From: JAZKFT01 sp965246935 | Lineage (GTDB): Bacteria > Bacteroidota > Bacteroidia > Chitinophagales > Chitinophagaceae | Direction: 5' to 3' | Length of the DNA stretch: 64,000 nucleotides | Assembly: GCA_965246935.1 (NCBI GenBank) | Contig: CBDFGC010000027.1 | Span: 1 to 64,000 of the forward strand | Shown: positions 10,624-18,502 of the stretch, one piece after another | How the letters are laid out: each line of letters opens with the position of its first letter | Numbering within the stretch: position 1 is the first letter of the stretch | Position numbers and translations under genes: made by a program | Notes under the pieces: generated by a model | What the model was told of the DNA's origin: nothing | Database searches by the model: none | The model's input: only the letters and a program-made list of their open reading frames with translations

Positions 10624-11256
10624 ATGTTTGACGAATCCCATATATATGCCTCATTCAACTTGATTGAATTAGGTTTGTTACCAGAGAATTGGGCTGCTCA
10701 AATATTAAAAGTAGCAGAAAACGATTCTTATCTTGTAAAATTAGATGGTAAATCTTCAACATCTAGGGAGCCAAAAGATACTGACGGAGCAGAAGTATTT
10801 GTTGTAGAAGGAGACATAATTGCCCAAAAGTTAAATTGGCTTCACAATCTTTATCAGAACGAATTTTTAGAATTTGCAAATGCCAATTTTATTGGTAGTT
10901 ATGACTATGCTAAAAACATAAAGTCAGGAACAAATATCAATCTATTAAAAGGTAAAAACGCAAGGTATGAATGGCATGTTGATAGCAATCCTTTGACAGG
11001 GGTACTTTTTGTAACGACACACAACAAAGGTGACGGGGGGGAGTTGATATTTAAGTTACCAACTGAAACAATAATTGTTTACCCTAAAACGGGGACTCTT
11101 ATTTTATTTGACGCAAGGCAAATTCCGCATACAGTCTTACCATTGCAAAAAGAAGGAATTAGAATTAGTGTACCGCTTAACTTTTATTACAGTGGACAAG
11201 CACAAATTAGACCAGAAGATTTGGACTCTTACATTTACAAGAAACCAGACCAGTGA
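10624..11256 (+). CDS. 2-oxoglutarate/Fe(II)-dependent oxygenase, prolyl-4-hydroxylase-like fold
   Basis: The 210-residue protein has the HxD...H iron triad: His118 and Asp120 in EWHVDSN and His169 in QIPHTV. The 2OG-binding Arg is about residue 180 (GIRISVPLNFY). The segment GDGGELIFKLP and the FDARQIPH turn are typical of the 2OG-FeII_Oxy_3 group. It probably hydroxylates a small molecule or a protein side chain. It is the last gene of the four-gene group; the attC-like fold starts 14 bases after its stop, the usual arrangement of a gene cassette. Confidence 0.8.
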   Translation: MFDESHIYASFNLIELGLLPENWAAQILKVAENDSYLVKLDGKSSTSREPKDTDGAEVFVVEGDIIAQKLNWLHNLYQNEFLEFANANFIGSYDYAKNIKSGTNINLLKGKNARYEWHVDSNPLTGVLFVTTHNKGDGGELIFKLPTETIIVYPKTGTLILFDARQIPHTVLPLQKEGIRISVPLNFYYSGQAQIRPEDLDSYIYKKPDQ

Positions 11257-11270
11257 GAAGAAGAACGAAC

Positions 11271-11467
11271 GCACAACAGGGGGTTTGGCGTTATTGGGGC
11301 TGACGTAATAACAATGAGCTTTTTATAACTCTATGGGGCTTTTGCTCCAGCTTGACGGAATGCTATTTGGCTTTTGTTGTTTTCTTCATCATCAGTTTTT
11401 CAATCAGCAGCAGTTCCTGGCAGACGGAATTCTATTTCCCCAACAACGCCAAGCCCTGTTCGTTAGC
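11271..11467 (+). repeat. attC-like foldback site 1
   Basis: The left arm cacaacagggggtttggcg and its continuation ttattgggg pair with the right arm ccccaacaacgcc / aagccctgttcgtt over about 25 bases with few mismatches, leaving ~130 bases of variable interior. The interior carries ttgacgg and cagacgg motifs that recur in sites 2 and 3. It begins right after the oxygenase stop and ends in cgttagc, resembling the GTT crossover core of integron attC sites. Confidence 0.6.
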
Positions 11468-11511
11468 AGCAACCAATAACGACACAGACTAACCATACAA
11501 AACTTATTGGC

Positions 11512-11763
11512 TTGCTTGACCAAGCTGAAAAATTAGCAAGTGAATTTCAAGGCGGTTACTCTGGACAATTTTTATCAGTAGAAGAATTTCATCGAGCATT
11601 GTTTGACAGCATCAATAAATTCAAACAAGGCGACAAAACGCAACTTGACAAATTGTATATCTGGTTCTTACCGACTTCTTGTTGGGACGATTTTATCGGA
11701 AAAGAAGGACAAGATTTAGCAAACGAAATCAGCGGACTTCTATCAACAATGACAAGGACATAA
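11512..11763 (+). CDS. Small protein, possible immunity-type partner, function unknown
   Basis: About 83 residues (SGQFLSVEEFHRALFDSI, LYIWFLPTSCWDDFIGKEG), acidic and soluble. No ATG is in frame; the frame is open upstream to about 11482, so the start is TTG at 11512 or has been lost. Its stop TAA shares a base with the next ATG (TAATG at 11761-11765), so the two are translationally coupled. I do not recognise a named family. Pairing with a CdiI-like gene suggests a second immunity protein. Confidence 0.55.
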   Translation: MLDQAEKLASEFQGGYSGQFLSVEEFHRALFDSINKFKQGDKTQLDKLYIWFLPTSCWDDFIGKEGQDLANEISGLLSTMTRT

Positions 11764-12170
11764 TGAAATTTGAGAACAACTGGCGACAAAAAACTCTTGA
11801 AAATCTTGAAAAAGACTATTGGGACAATCCAGACTATGACAGCCATTTAGTAAGACGTTGCCATGAACTTAGAAAACTTACGTTGGACAATTTCACAACA
11901 GAAGATTTAAGAATAATGATTGGACAACAAATTAGCTTAGACTATTTAATTCCTTTGGCACTTGAAGTTTTGACAGTTGATTTGTTTGCGGAAGGCGATT
12001 TTTTTGAAGGCGACCTTTTAAAAAATGTACTATCAATTAAAACAGACTTTTGGGACAGCAATAAAAATTATTGGTTAACTCTTGACAATCTAATTCAGGA
12101 CAGACGAAGTGAAATTAATGCCCATAAGTTTGACACTACCAACTTTGACAAAAGCATTCATCGGCATTGA
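11763..12170 (+). CDS. CdiI-like contact-dependent growth inhibition immunity protein
   Basis: The 135-residue protein reads KTLENLEKDYW..., HLVRRCHELRKLTLDNFT, TEDLRIMIGQQISLDYLIPL and ALEVLTVDLFAEGDFFEGDLL. This matches the pattern of proteins annotated as contact-dependent growth inhibition system immunity proteins (helical, conserved EDLRIMIGQ). Such proteins block a specific toxin domain delivered by neighbours. No toxin gene is nearby, so it is an orphan immunity gene, a common cassette cargo. The attC-like site 2 starts 12 bases after its stop. The start is fixed by overlap with the preceding stop. Confidence 0.72.
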   Translation: MKFENNWRQKTLENLEKDYWDNPDYDSHLVRRCHELRKLTLDNFTTEDLRIMIGQQISLDYLIPLALEVLTVDLFAEGDFFEGDLLKNVLSIKTDFWDSNKNYWLTLDNLIQDRRSEINAHKFDTTNFDKSIHRH

Positions 12171-12181
12171 GAAGCAAGGCT

Positions 12182-12374
12182 GCACACAACATGGGGTTTG
12201 GCGTTATTGGGGCAGGACGTTGGCACTTCGGCTGTAGTTCGCTATCAGCTTCGGTTTCGGCTTGACGTTAATAATTTAGCTTTAGTTGTTATTTTCAACT
12301 TTTAAAACAATATTAGGCTTCAGTTGTCGGCAGACGTTTTTCAAATATCCCAACAACGCCAAGCCCTGTTCGTT
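12182..12374 (+). repeat. attC-like foldback site 2, abutted by IS copy 2
   Basis: The arms gcacacaacatggggtttgg + cgttattgggg and cccaacaacgcc + aagccctgttcgtt match site 1 closely, while the interior (ggcttgacg...gtcggcagacg) differs except for the shared tgacg/cagacg motifs. IS copy 2 begins exactly where this site ends (cgtt at 12371-12374 is shared), so the insertion point is the cassette core sequence itself. Confidence 0.6.
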
Positions 12375-13700
12375 GAACCAACACCGCCTATTGAGGCGGT
12401 GAGTTTTACGTTGCCGATCTTGTGGTTATCTTTCGTTTCTAAATATTACAAGATCATGGAAAAAAAACAGTAAGCCCGCAAGCCATTGCGGCATTGGGAA
12501 AAGCCAGTCAGTATCTCTCCGTGGGCCATTACAGCCCCAACACCATCCGTAATTATTTAAGCGAACTTCGCTATCTGTTCTGCTACTATGATGAGGTAAA
12601 CCCGCAGGATATCACAGAAGACCAGATCCTGGAGTACCTGGTCTACCTGACCAAAACATTAGGGTGCAGCCGCGTAAAATGCAAGATGGCTGCTCAAAGT
12701 ATTGCCTTCTTTTGCCGTCATGTGCTCAAGCGCCCTTACCTCATTCCTTCCGTTGTGTATCCACGTACCGCTACTACCCTGCCACCTGTTATGTCTCCAC
12801 AAGAGATCAAGGCACTCATCGATACGGTAAGCAATAGTAAGCACCGGGCTATCATCATGCTGCTTTACAGCAGCGGCATGCGGGTAAGCGAAATAGCCAA
12901 TCTGAAGATTACCGATATTGACAGCCCCAACATGCGCATTAAAGTTGTACAGGGCAAAGGCGCCAAAGACCGCTACACCATTCTCTCCCAACAGGTGCTA
13001 TTGGAACTCAGAGCTTACTACCTCATCTATAAGCCAAAACAATACCTGTTCAATGGACAGGGTGCAGGCAAGCCAGTGAGCGTACGCAACATGAAGGGCT
13101 TTACCAAAATACGGACGTATGGCTACCTGGCAAACCGCAACCGGCACACCAGGATTAATGAAGTGCTCAAAAGCATGCAGTTGCCGGTGCACAAGGGGTT
13201 GGTAAAAGTGTTATTGGAGGTGCGGCTCAAAGAACAGTATGGCATAGCGGTGGCGGAGTGCCCGGTGTGCAAAAACAAAACGCTGCGGCTGATAGCGGTG
13301 TACAACCCCTGGAAGAAAAGTGATGACGGGTGAGAGAGGTAAGGGAGTGCACTGTTTGAGGGGAAGTGGAAAGGCAACGCCTCAAGGACGTGCTGGCAGG
13401 GATATGGCCGGCATTAAAAAAAGAAGGTATTAAAAGATACAAACATGCAACAAATAGCTACTTTAGCCAGCCTTTGGCTGGCTGCCGGGCCACAACAAGG
13501 CAAAAACAACTATTTGAAAACCAAAACCGATGATAAAAAACCAACAAATGCAAGAGGGTAGTCCGATACTTTCCTCCTAATGGTAACATTACGGCCGTGT
13601 CGGTCAACTTAAAAGTATACCGCAAAGCCCCGCATCACCAAAGCATGCGGGGCTTCTTCAGGGGGCCTTGCGGATACTTTTCTTTTTGTTGTACGCCATT
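12371..13700 (+). mobile_element. IS91-type element copy 2, internally deleted and non-autonomous
   Basis: This copy is nearly identical to copy 1 at both ends but lacks the equivalent of 6375-7582 (about 1,208 bases). The deletion joins the recombinase catalytic domain to the end of the transposase at 13092/13093. It retains the A8 tract after the first ATG, the leader inverted repeat (gatcttgt...acaagatc), the subterminal hairpin (13465-13483) and the tail hairpin (13625-13655). It could move only with functions supplied in trans. 13334-13791 contains this tail and a short AT-rich leader before the methyltransferase. Confidence 0.75.
12494..13333 (+). CDS. Fused ORF: tyrosine-recombinase N-part joined to IS91 transposase C-tail
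   Basis: A single open frame of 279 residues: the recombinase from YLSVGHYSPNTIRNYL through the first catalytic Arg (SSGMRVSEIANL) and up to GKPVSVRNM, then directly the transposase C-terminus (KGFTKIRTYGYL ... CPVCKN). The recombinase HxxR box and tyrosine are missing, as are the transposase HUH motif and tyrosine, so catalysis is not expected. The start used is TTG; an upstream ATG is separated by the A8 frameshift. It is most simply a deletion product, but the fusion is in frame and may be expressed. Confidence 0.6.
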   Translation: MGKASQYLSVGHYSPNTIRNYLSELRYLFCYYDEVNPQDITEDQILEYLVYLTKTLGCSRVKCKMAAQSIAFFCRHVLKRPYLIPSVVYPRTATTLPPVMSPQEIKALIDTVSNSKHRAIIMLLYSSGMRVSEIANLKITDIDSPNMRIKVVQGKGAKDRYTILSQQVLLELRAYYLIYKPKQYLFNGQGAGKPVSVRNMKGFTKIRTYGYLANRNRHTRINEVLKSMQLPVHKGLVKVLLEVRLKEQYGIAVAECPVCKNKTLRLIAVYNPWKKSDDG

Positions 13701-13791
13701 TTCTTGCGACACCCTGAATGTGCAAAAGTGAACCTTCATTTTCGGTTAGAATTTATTAATTTGCCAACATTCTTAGCAAAAACAGAGAGTA

Positions 13792-14676
13792 ATGGAAATC
13801 TTCGGTACAGACAATCATAAAATAATTCATGGCGACGCTTTAGAAGCATTAGAGACACAAGTTGCGGACAATTCTGTTGACTTAATATTTGCAGACCCAC
13901 CTTACAACATTGGTAAAAGCTTCAATGGACACATTGAGAAATGGACTACAGAGGAAGACTATTTAAAATGGTGCTATAAATGGATTGACCTTTGTATAAA
14001 AAAACTTAAACCCAATGGCAGTTTTTATGTAATGACAGCTACCCAGTTTATGCCTTTTTTTGACATCTATCTTCGCAAGAAGTTAGACATTTTATCAAGG
14101 GTAATTTGGAGTTATGACAGTTCAGGTGTACAGGCAAAAAATTATTATGGTTCTATGTATGAACCAATCTTGTTTTGCGTAAAAGATAAAAACAACTATA
14201 CATTTAACGCAAATGAAATATTAGTTGAAGCCAAAACGGGAGCTAAAAGAAAATTAATTGACTATCGTAAAGCTGTTCCAACAGTTTATAACACAGAGAA
14301 AGTTCCAGGCAATGTTTGGGAATTTGCAAGAGTTCGTTACCGCATGGACGAATACGAAAACCATCCAACTCAAAAGCCCATTGCACTACTTGAAAGGATT
14401 ATAAAAGCAAGTTCCAAGGAAGGGGATATAGTAATGGACCCTTTTTCGGGAACTTTTACAACTTGTGCTGTTGCAAAGGAATTAAACAGAAAATGTATTG
14501 GTATTGAATTACAAGATGAATATGTAAAAATTGGTTTAAGAAGATTACAATTAGCCGAAGAATATAAAGGTGAAAAGCTTCAAAAAGAAATAAGAACCTT
14601 TGAAACTGATAAAATTGCAACAAGCAACAACTTAAAATTATTTGAAGAACCTAATGGAACATACATTCACGAGTAG
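13792..14676 (+). CDS. Adenine-specific DNA methyltransferase, YhdJ-like (type II, beta class)
   Basis: The 294-residue protein has the catalytic motif DPPY (residues 35-38) before the SAM motif DPFSGTFTTCAVA (about 217-229), the order of beta-class N6-adenine methylases. Long segments follow E. coli YhdJ: RVIWSYDSSGVQAK, YGSMYEPIL, VEAKTGAKR, DYRKAVP, RMDEYENHPTQKP. YhdJ methylates ATGCAT, so this enzyme probably does too (inference). Its 3' end overlaps the restriction gene by 23 bases. It protects the host from the partner nuclease. The gene is AT-rich like the other cassette genes. Confidence 0.88.
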   Translation: MEIFGTDNHKIIHGDALEALETQVADNSVDLIFADPPYNIGKSFNGHIEKWTTEEDYLKWCYKWIDLCIKKLKPNGSFYVMTATQFMPFFDIYLRKKLDILSRVIWSYDSSGVQAKNYYGSMYEPILFCVKDKNNYTFNANEILVEAKTGAKRKLIDYRKAVPTVYNTEKVPGNVWEFARVRYRMDEYENHPTQKPIALLERIIKASSKEGDIVMDPFSGTFTTCAVAKELNRKCIGIELQDEYVKIGLRRLQLAEEYKGEKLQKEIRTFETDKIATSNNLKLFEEPNGTYIHE

Positions 14677-15778
14677 TATAAAAGCAATCTTAGACAATAA
14701 GTTTGCTAGTGACGCAGATGAAATATTTAAGAATAGCAATTTAATTCAATATATAAATTTCAAAACTCGTTCAGCAAACAAAGGCTCAAAAGCCCGTTCA
14801 AGCTTTGCTAATCTTTACGCAATCTATGTGTTAGTTGAAGATTATCTTGACAATGGCTTTGACCAGAAAGGCACATATTCAGATTACGACGGAGCAATCT
14901 ACAATAAACTGTTTGCTCGCCAACGACAACTTCCATTTGGTGGAAGTCTTCAAAATCATGCGTTGAACAATCGCATGAATGCGGAGTTTAAAAAATACTT
15001 TCCAACATCTGACATTATTCCTATTTTAAGAAAACTTGACACAAACAGGTATTGGATAAATGAAAATTTACTGAAAGTAAAAGTTGGTAAGAGAGAATAT
15101 AATTTGGCTTCTGTTATCATTGAAATCATTGATGCCTACACACGAACTAAACAAGATGCTTTTCAACGTTTTATTAAGGCTTGTGAAGAATTACAGGAAA
15201 TAGAAACGTCAAAGCCTGAAAAGGTTATTGAATTTATTAGTGGTTTGCTTGCCCCAAATGTTGACGCAAGACTTTTTGAGATTGTGAGTTATTCTATTTT
15301 GAAATTCTTCTATCATGACCAAAATATATTTTGGGGCTTTGAAATAGATAATCTAACAAAAGAAAATTTAAAGTTGTATAAGACAGGAAGAACAAATGCA
15401 AATGATGGCGGAATTGACTTTGTGATGAAACCACTTGGGCGTTTCTTTCAGGTTACAGAAACACTTGATTTCAAAAAATACTTTCTTGACATAGACAAAA
15501 TTCAGAAGTTCCCAATAACTTTTGTAATTAAATCAGACGAAGAAGTTGCTGACCTTTTAGACAAAATAAAAGCTAACGCTAACAAAATATATTTAGTTAC
15601 CGCAATTGTTGACAAGTATATGGATTGCATAGAAGAAGTAATCAATATTCCAATCTTAAATCAACGTTTTAGCGACACAATTCAATTAGGATATCTCAAT
15701 AAAATCCTTGACGAGATTATCACACAAAGCAAAGTAGAGTTTAACTATACGGACACAGAAGAACTTGACGAAGAATAA
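14654..15778 (+). CDS. Type II restriction endonuclease, partner of the YhdJ-like methylase
   Basis: About 374 residues from the ATG at 14654; a TTG at 14642 would add four. The candidate PD-(D/E)XK core is NDGGIDFVMKPLGRFFQVTE (about residues 249-268): Asp in GGID, then a strand with Q-x-T-E in place of the usual E-x-K. The N-terminal half is helical and probably recognises DNA. Overlap with the methylase and the absence of other partners define an R-M pair. If the methylase target is ATGCAT, the enzyme should cut there (as NsiI/AvaIII do). Specificity is inference; the nuclease assignment rests on motif and context. Confidence 0.72.
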   Translation: MEHTFTSSIKAILDNKFASDADEIFKNSNLIQYINFKTRSANKGSKARSSFANLYAIYVLVEDYLDNGFDQKGTYSDYDGAIYNKLFARQRQLPFGGSLQNHALNNRMNAEFKKYFPTSDIIPILRKLDTNRYWINENLLKVKVGKREYNLASVIIEIIDAYTRTKQDAFQRFIKACEELQEIETSKPEKVIEFISGLLAPNVDARLFEIVSYSILKFFYHDQNIFWGFEIDNLTKENLKLYKTGRTNANDGGIDFVMKPLGRFFQVTETLDFKKYFLDIDKIQKFPITFVIKSDEEVADLLDKIKANANKIYLVTAIVDKYMDCIEEVINIPILNQRFSDTIQLGYLNKILDEIITQSKVEFNYTDTEELDEE

Positions 15779-15783
15779 AACGG

Positions 15784-15843
15784 CGCACAACAAACAAGGC
15801 TTCGTCGGGCTCGAAGAGCCAACGATGAAGCCGATGTTGTACG
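15784..15843 (+). repeat. Compact attC-like site following the restriction gene
   Basis: This 60-base fold begins 6 bases after the stop. The outer arms are gcacaac and gttgtac, the inner arms ggcttcgtcg and cgatgaagcc with an extra aa on one side, and the apical stem is ggctc-gaa-gagcc. The geometry (outer R boxes, asymmetric inner L boxes, short variable tip) is that of a classical integron attC site, more so than the longer sites 1-3. Confidence 0.65.
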
Positions 15844-16081
15844 GAAGCTACTGGTAGAGGGTACTTTAGGCTATGGGGTTTGCGTTTTTGAGGTAAGGGA
15901 AAAGCATCAACCTTGCCGTAAATAGCATGATAAAACTGCTTAATATGTAATGATGTGTTCCCATTTATCATTTTGTAATGGCAGCCTTAGCGGGCCGTTT
16001 TTTTATTTCCCTTATTGCTGTAGCTGGTTTTAAGGATGGCCGGGCATGGCAGTGCCACACCATCCTTATGATAGTCGTTTT

Positions 16082-17230
16082 TTATTGTATGCATGCCAGC
16101 AGATCGTTTGCCATTCTTTGCCAGCCGGCGGGTGGCCCCCGCCGGTTAAATACCATGATAGTAGCCATGGTGTCTTTTTTGCAGCAGGGGCACTGCTTTG
16201 CATGGTAGGCCTGTGGTGCAGCGCAGCCGGCCTGGGGCGGGGGTGGCGCTATCGGGGGTAATTGCGCCTTTATCACCACACCATTCTGCTGCTTGCTGGT
16301 GCTGCTCAATATTCCATAATGCCGGATGCGTACAAAACCCTTTGGCAGGATGTGCTGGCTGAACCGGCGGATAAATTCCATGCCTTCCAGTTCCATCTCT
16401 TTTTTTACGCCACCGTGCTTGTAATCCTTGTAGCTAAAGGATACTTTCCCTTCAGCAATAGTAGTAATGCGATGATTGCTGATAGCGATCTTATGGGTGT
16501 AGCGTCCCAGATATTCCACCACATTTTGTGCACCCGAAAATGGCTTTTTGGCATAGATAACCCAATTGTTTTTGTACAAAGCGCTGAGCAGTTCCCGGCT
16601 CATCTCTAATGGCAGCGCTTCTTTTAGCCCCGCTATAAACCGGCCCCGGAATACCTGGCTCATCGCCTTTACATTAAAAAGATATTTACCATCGCTTCGG
16701 GCTGTCTTCCAGATGCCTTTTGCACTCAGGCCACCGCCCGGCACAATGCAGTGCAGGTGTGGATGAAGGCTCATCGTTTGTCCCCAGGTGTGCAGTATAC
16801 TTACCATCCCTGTTTGTGCTCCCAGCCATTTGTGGTCGTGGCCAAAGCTGTTGATCACGCTCCAGGCTGTCTTGAATAGCAGGCCATACACAACAACTGG
16901 CTGGTACATGCACAAGCGGTTCAAGGTGTCGGGCAGTGTAAACACCATATGGAAGTAAGGCACCGGCAGCAGTTCCGCCCGCCGGGCTGCTATCCATTGC
17001 TCCCGGTCGCTGCCCTGGCAGGTGGGGCAGTGCCGGTTGCGGCAACTATTGTAGCTGATCCGCAGGTGCCCGCATGCCTTACAACCGTCCACATGCGAGC
17101 CCAGGGCAGCCGTGCGGCAACGCCGCACCGCATCGAGGGTACGTAACTGCCAGGTATTTAATTTGCCATTTTCTCTGATCTGTTGCCAGTGGCCGTTTAG
17201 CACCTCAGCCACCTGATGGCAAGGTAGCAT
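16082..17230 (-). CDS. IS91 family HUH transposase, intact
   Basis: The 382-residue transposase has the N-terminal zinc-binding cysteines (CKACGHLRISYNSCRNRHCPTC, written here as key residues CxxC...CxxxxCxxC), the HUH motif HPHLHCIVPGGG, and the tyrosine region YLGRYTHKIAISNHR. The C-terminal Cys pair is CPCCKK. The RF-type rolling-circle mechanism is known for the family. The ATG overlaps the recombinase stop by one base (TAATG), so expression is coupled. The C-terminal region is Pro/Ala-rich (PPIAPPPPQAGCAAP). Confidence 0.88.
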   Translation of the reverse strand: MLPCHQVAEVLNGHWQQIRENGKLNTWQLRTLDAVRRCRTAALGSHVDGCKACGHLRISYNSCRNRHCPTCQGSDREQWIAARRAELLPVPYFHMVFTLPDTLNRLCMYQPVVVYGLLFKTAWSVINSFGHDHKWLGAQTGMVSILHTWGQTMSLHPHLHCIVPGGGLSAKGIWKTARSDGKYLFNVKAMSQVFRGRFIAGLKEALPLEMSRELLSALYKNNWVIYAKKPFSGAQNVVEYLGRYTHKIAISNHRITTIAEGKVSFSYKDYKHGGVKKEMELEGMEFIRRFSQHILPKGFVRIRHYGILSSTSKQQNGVVIKAQLPPIAPPPPQAGCAAPQAYHAKQCPCCKKDTMATIMVFNRRGPPAGWQRMANDLLACIQ

Positions 17231-18075
17231 TATGGCCGCCGGTATAAAGTATCCAGCGGGCTGAACACATTGCTGTTATCAGGTTTGGCGATGTGCAGGT
17301 ACACCATGGTGGTGTCAATCGATTCGTGGCCCAACAATTCTTTAATGCTAAGGATATTAACGCCCTGTTCCAGCAGGTGGGTGGCATAACTATGGCGCAG
17401 CGTGTGAGTGGAAACCTCTTTGAGGATGCCCGCTTTTTTTACCGCCATGCTCACTACCCACTGCGTACCCCGCTGCGACAGGCCGGCTCCCGGCACATTG
17501 CCCTCAAACAACCATTGCTGCGGCCGTAGCGCTTCCAGGTAAAGGCCGATGCCACGGATTAACAATACGCCTAATGGAAGGTAGCGATCCTTGCTACCCT
17601 TGCCACAACGTACATGCACCATGCCCCGAACCAGGTCCACATCCCTCACCCCTAATTTACGTACCTCCGAACAGCGAAGGCCACAACCATAGAGCAGGCT
17701 CAGTAGCAGGCGGTGTTTAAGCAGATCGCGGCTTTTGATGAGCCGGCGCATCTCCTCGTGGTTGAGCACCACGGGCAGTTTGTTGTCATGGTCAATACCC
17801 GGCAGGCCGAACTGCTCGTAAGTAAGCCCCCGCAGTTTGCAGGCATAGCGTAACCCATACACCGTGAACTTAAAAAAGGTGGCAGAGACGGTACCGCGGC
17901 TTTTTACCAGGTGCAGGTAATCCATGACCTGTTCAGCATCCGGTTCTGTTGGAACACAGTCGTAGTGCAGGGCCAGGTGGGCCAGTTGACGTCCATAGTT
18001 GGTCAGCAGGCTATCGCTTTTTCCACTGATACTGATGGATCGCTCCAGGTCTTTGTACAATTGGGCGAAACCCAT
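17230..18075 (-). CDS. XerC/D-like tyrosine recombinase of the IS91-type element
   Basis: The 281-residue protein has a SAM-like N-terminal domain (about 1-95) and a catalytic domain with all expected landmarks: Arg in LYGCGLRCSEVRKL, Lys in GKGSKDRYLPL, HTLRHSYATHLLEQG (HxxR) and LGHESIDTTMVYLH with the nucleophilic Tyr. It is closer to XerC/D than to integron IntI; the extra alpha-helical patch characteristic of IntI is not visible. Start ATG at 18075. Its role in IS91-like elements is not established. Confidence 0.85.
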   Translation of the reverse strand: MGFAQLYKDLERSISISGKSDSLLTNYGRQLAHLALHYDCVPTEPDAEQVMDYLHLVKSRGTVSATFFKFTVYGLRYACKLRGLTYEQFGLPGIDHDNKLPVVLNHEEMRRLIKSRDLLKHRLLLSLLYGCGLRCSEVRKLGVRDVDLVRGMVHVRCGKGSKDRYLPLGVLLIRGIGLYLEALRPQQWLFEGNVPGAGLSQRGTQWVVSMAVKKAGILKEVSTHTLRHSYATHLLEQGVNILSIKELLGHESIDTTMVYLHIAKPDNSNVFSPLDTLYRRP

Positions 18076-18188
18076 TACTTTAGCACAGGCTTGTGCTACA
18101 ATCGTTACCTAATCGGCCGAACGCTTACCAGGAAGGCCATTGGTAGTTGCTTGTTGCATAACATATCTATTTTAGATGAAATGCAAAA

Positions 18189-18218
18189 GAAAGCCACTGC
18201 AACTATGCAGCGGCTTTC
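18189..18218. terminator. Hairpin upstream of the copy 3 recombinase
   Basis: gaaagcc-a-ctgc pairs with gcag-c-ggctttc around a six-base loop, followed on the + strand by T-rich sequence. It may block transcription entering the element or belong to a cassette displaced by it. Confidence 0.5.
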
Positions 18219-18237
18219 TTTACTACCGAAGGTTTAG

Positions 18238-18364
18238 TACAACAGCAGGTTTGGCACAAGTAGGGTTTGACGTTAAGCCATCAACTTTTATTTCGCTATT
18301 TTGCTTCATCTGTTATTCAACTTTTGTTTTTCAAATTCCTACCTGACGGCAAGCCCTGTTCGTT
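18238..18364 (+). repeat. attC-like foldback site 3
   Basis: The left arm acaacagcaggtttggc and right arm cggcaagccctgttcgtt have the same end sequence as sites 1 and 2 (caagccctgttcgtta). The interior shares tttgacgtta and cctgacgg motifs. It is less regular than sites 1-2. Element copy 3 occupies the place where its cassette gene would be. It marks the right edge of the island; the chromosome resumes with a GH35 gene. The remaining part of 18076-18502 has no gene. Confidence 0.5.
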
Positions 18365-18460
18365 ATATGCCATACAGATGCAACAGTTCCACGAAGTTTG
18401 AAGCGACAGCAAAATTGATGCACCACCATAGGGCATGACACCTACTTAAGCCGCTTAAAA

Positions 18461-18468
18461 TACATTTG
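18461..18468 (+). promoter_or_regulatory. TAnnTTTG promoter box upstream of the GH35 gene
   Basis: tacatttg fits the Bacteroidota -7 box and lies 34 bases before the ATG. No convincing -33 TTG at the usual distance is seen. Confidence 0.4.
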
Positions 18469-18502
18469 TCTTTCAATTCAAATGATTGCAATTTAACTAA
18501 AC

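Larger units (their letters stand above)
15850..18235 (-). mobile_element. IS91-type element with tyrosine recombinase, copy 3 (intact, different lineage)
   Basis: A minus-strand element with two full-length genes, recombinase then transposase, sharing a TAATG junction. It has the same architecture as copy 1 but clearly different sequence. Ends are uncertain: it must lie between the compact attC-like site (ends 15843) and attC-like site 3 (starts 18238). The 3' tail (15850-16081) holds no gene. It is the only copy here that could supply active enzymes. Confidence 0.65.

Noticed and set aside
15784..15843. Simple rho-independent terminator of the restriction gene
   Set aside because: No T-run follows, and the asymmetric two-part stem with gcacaac/gttgtac ends fits attC better, although a terminator role is not excluded.
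17230..18075. Integron integrase IntI for the attC-like sites
   Set aside because: The recombinase is XerC/D-like, coupled by TAATG to an IS91-type transposase, and shows no IntI-specific insert; it belongs to the insertion element.
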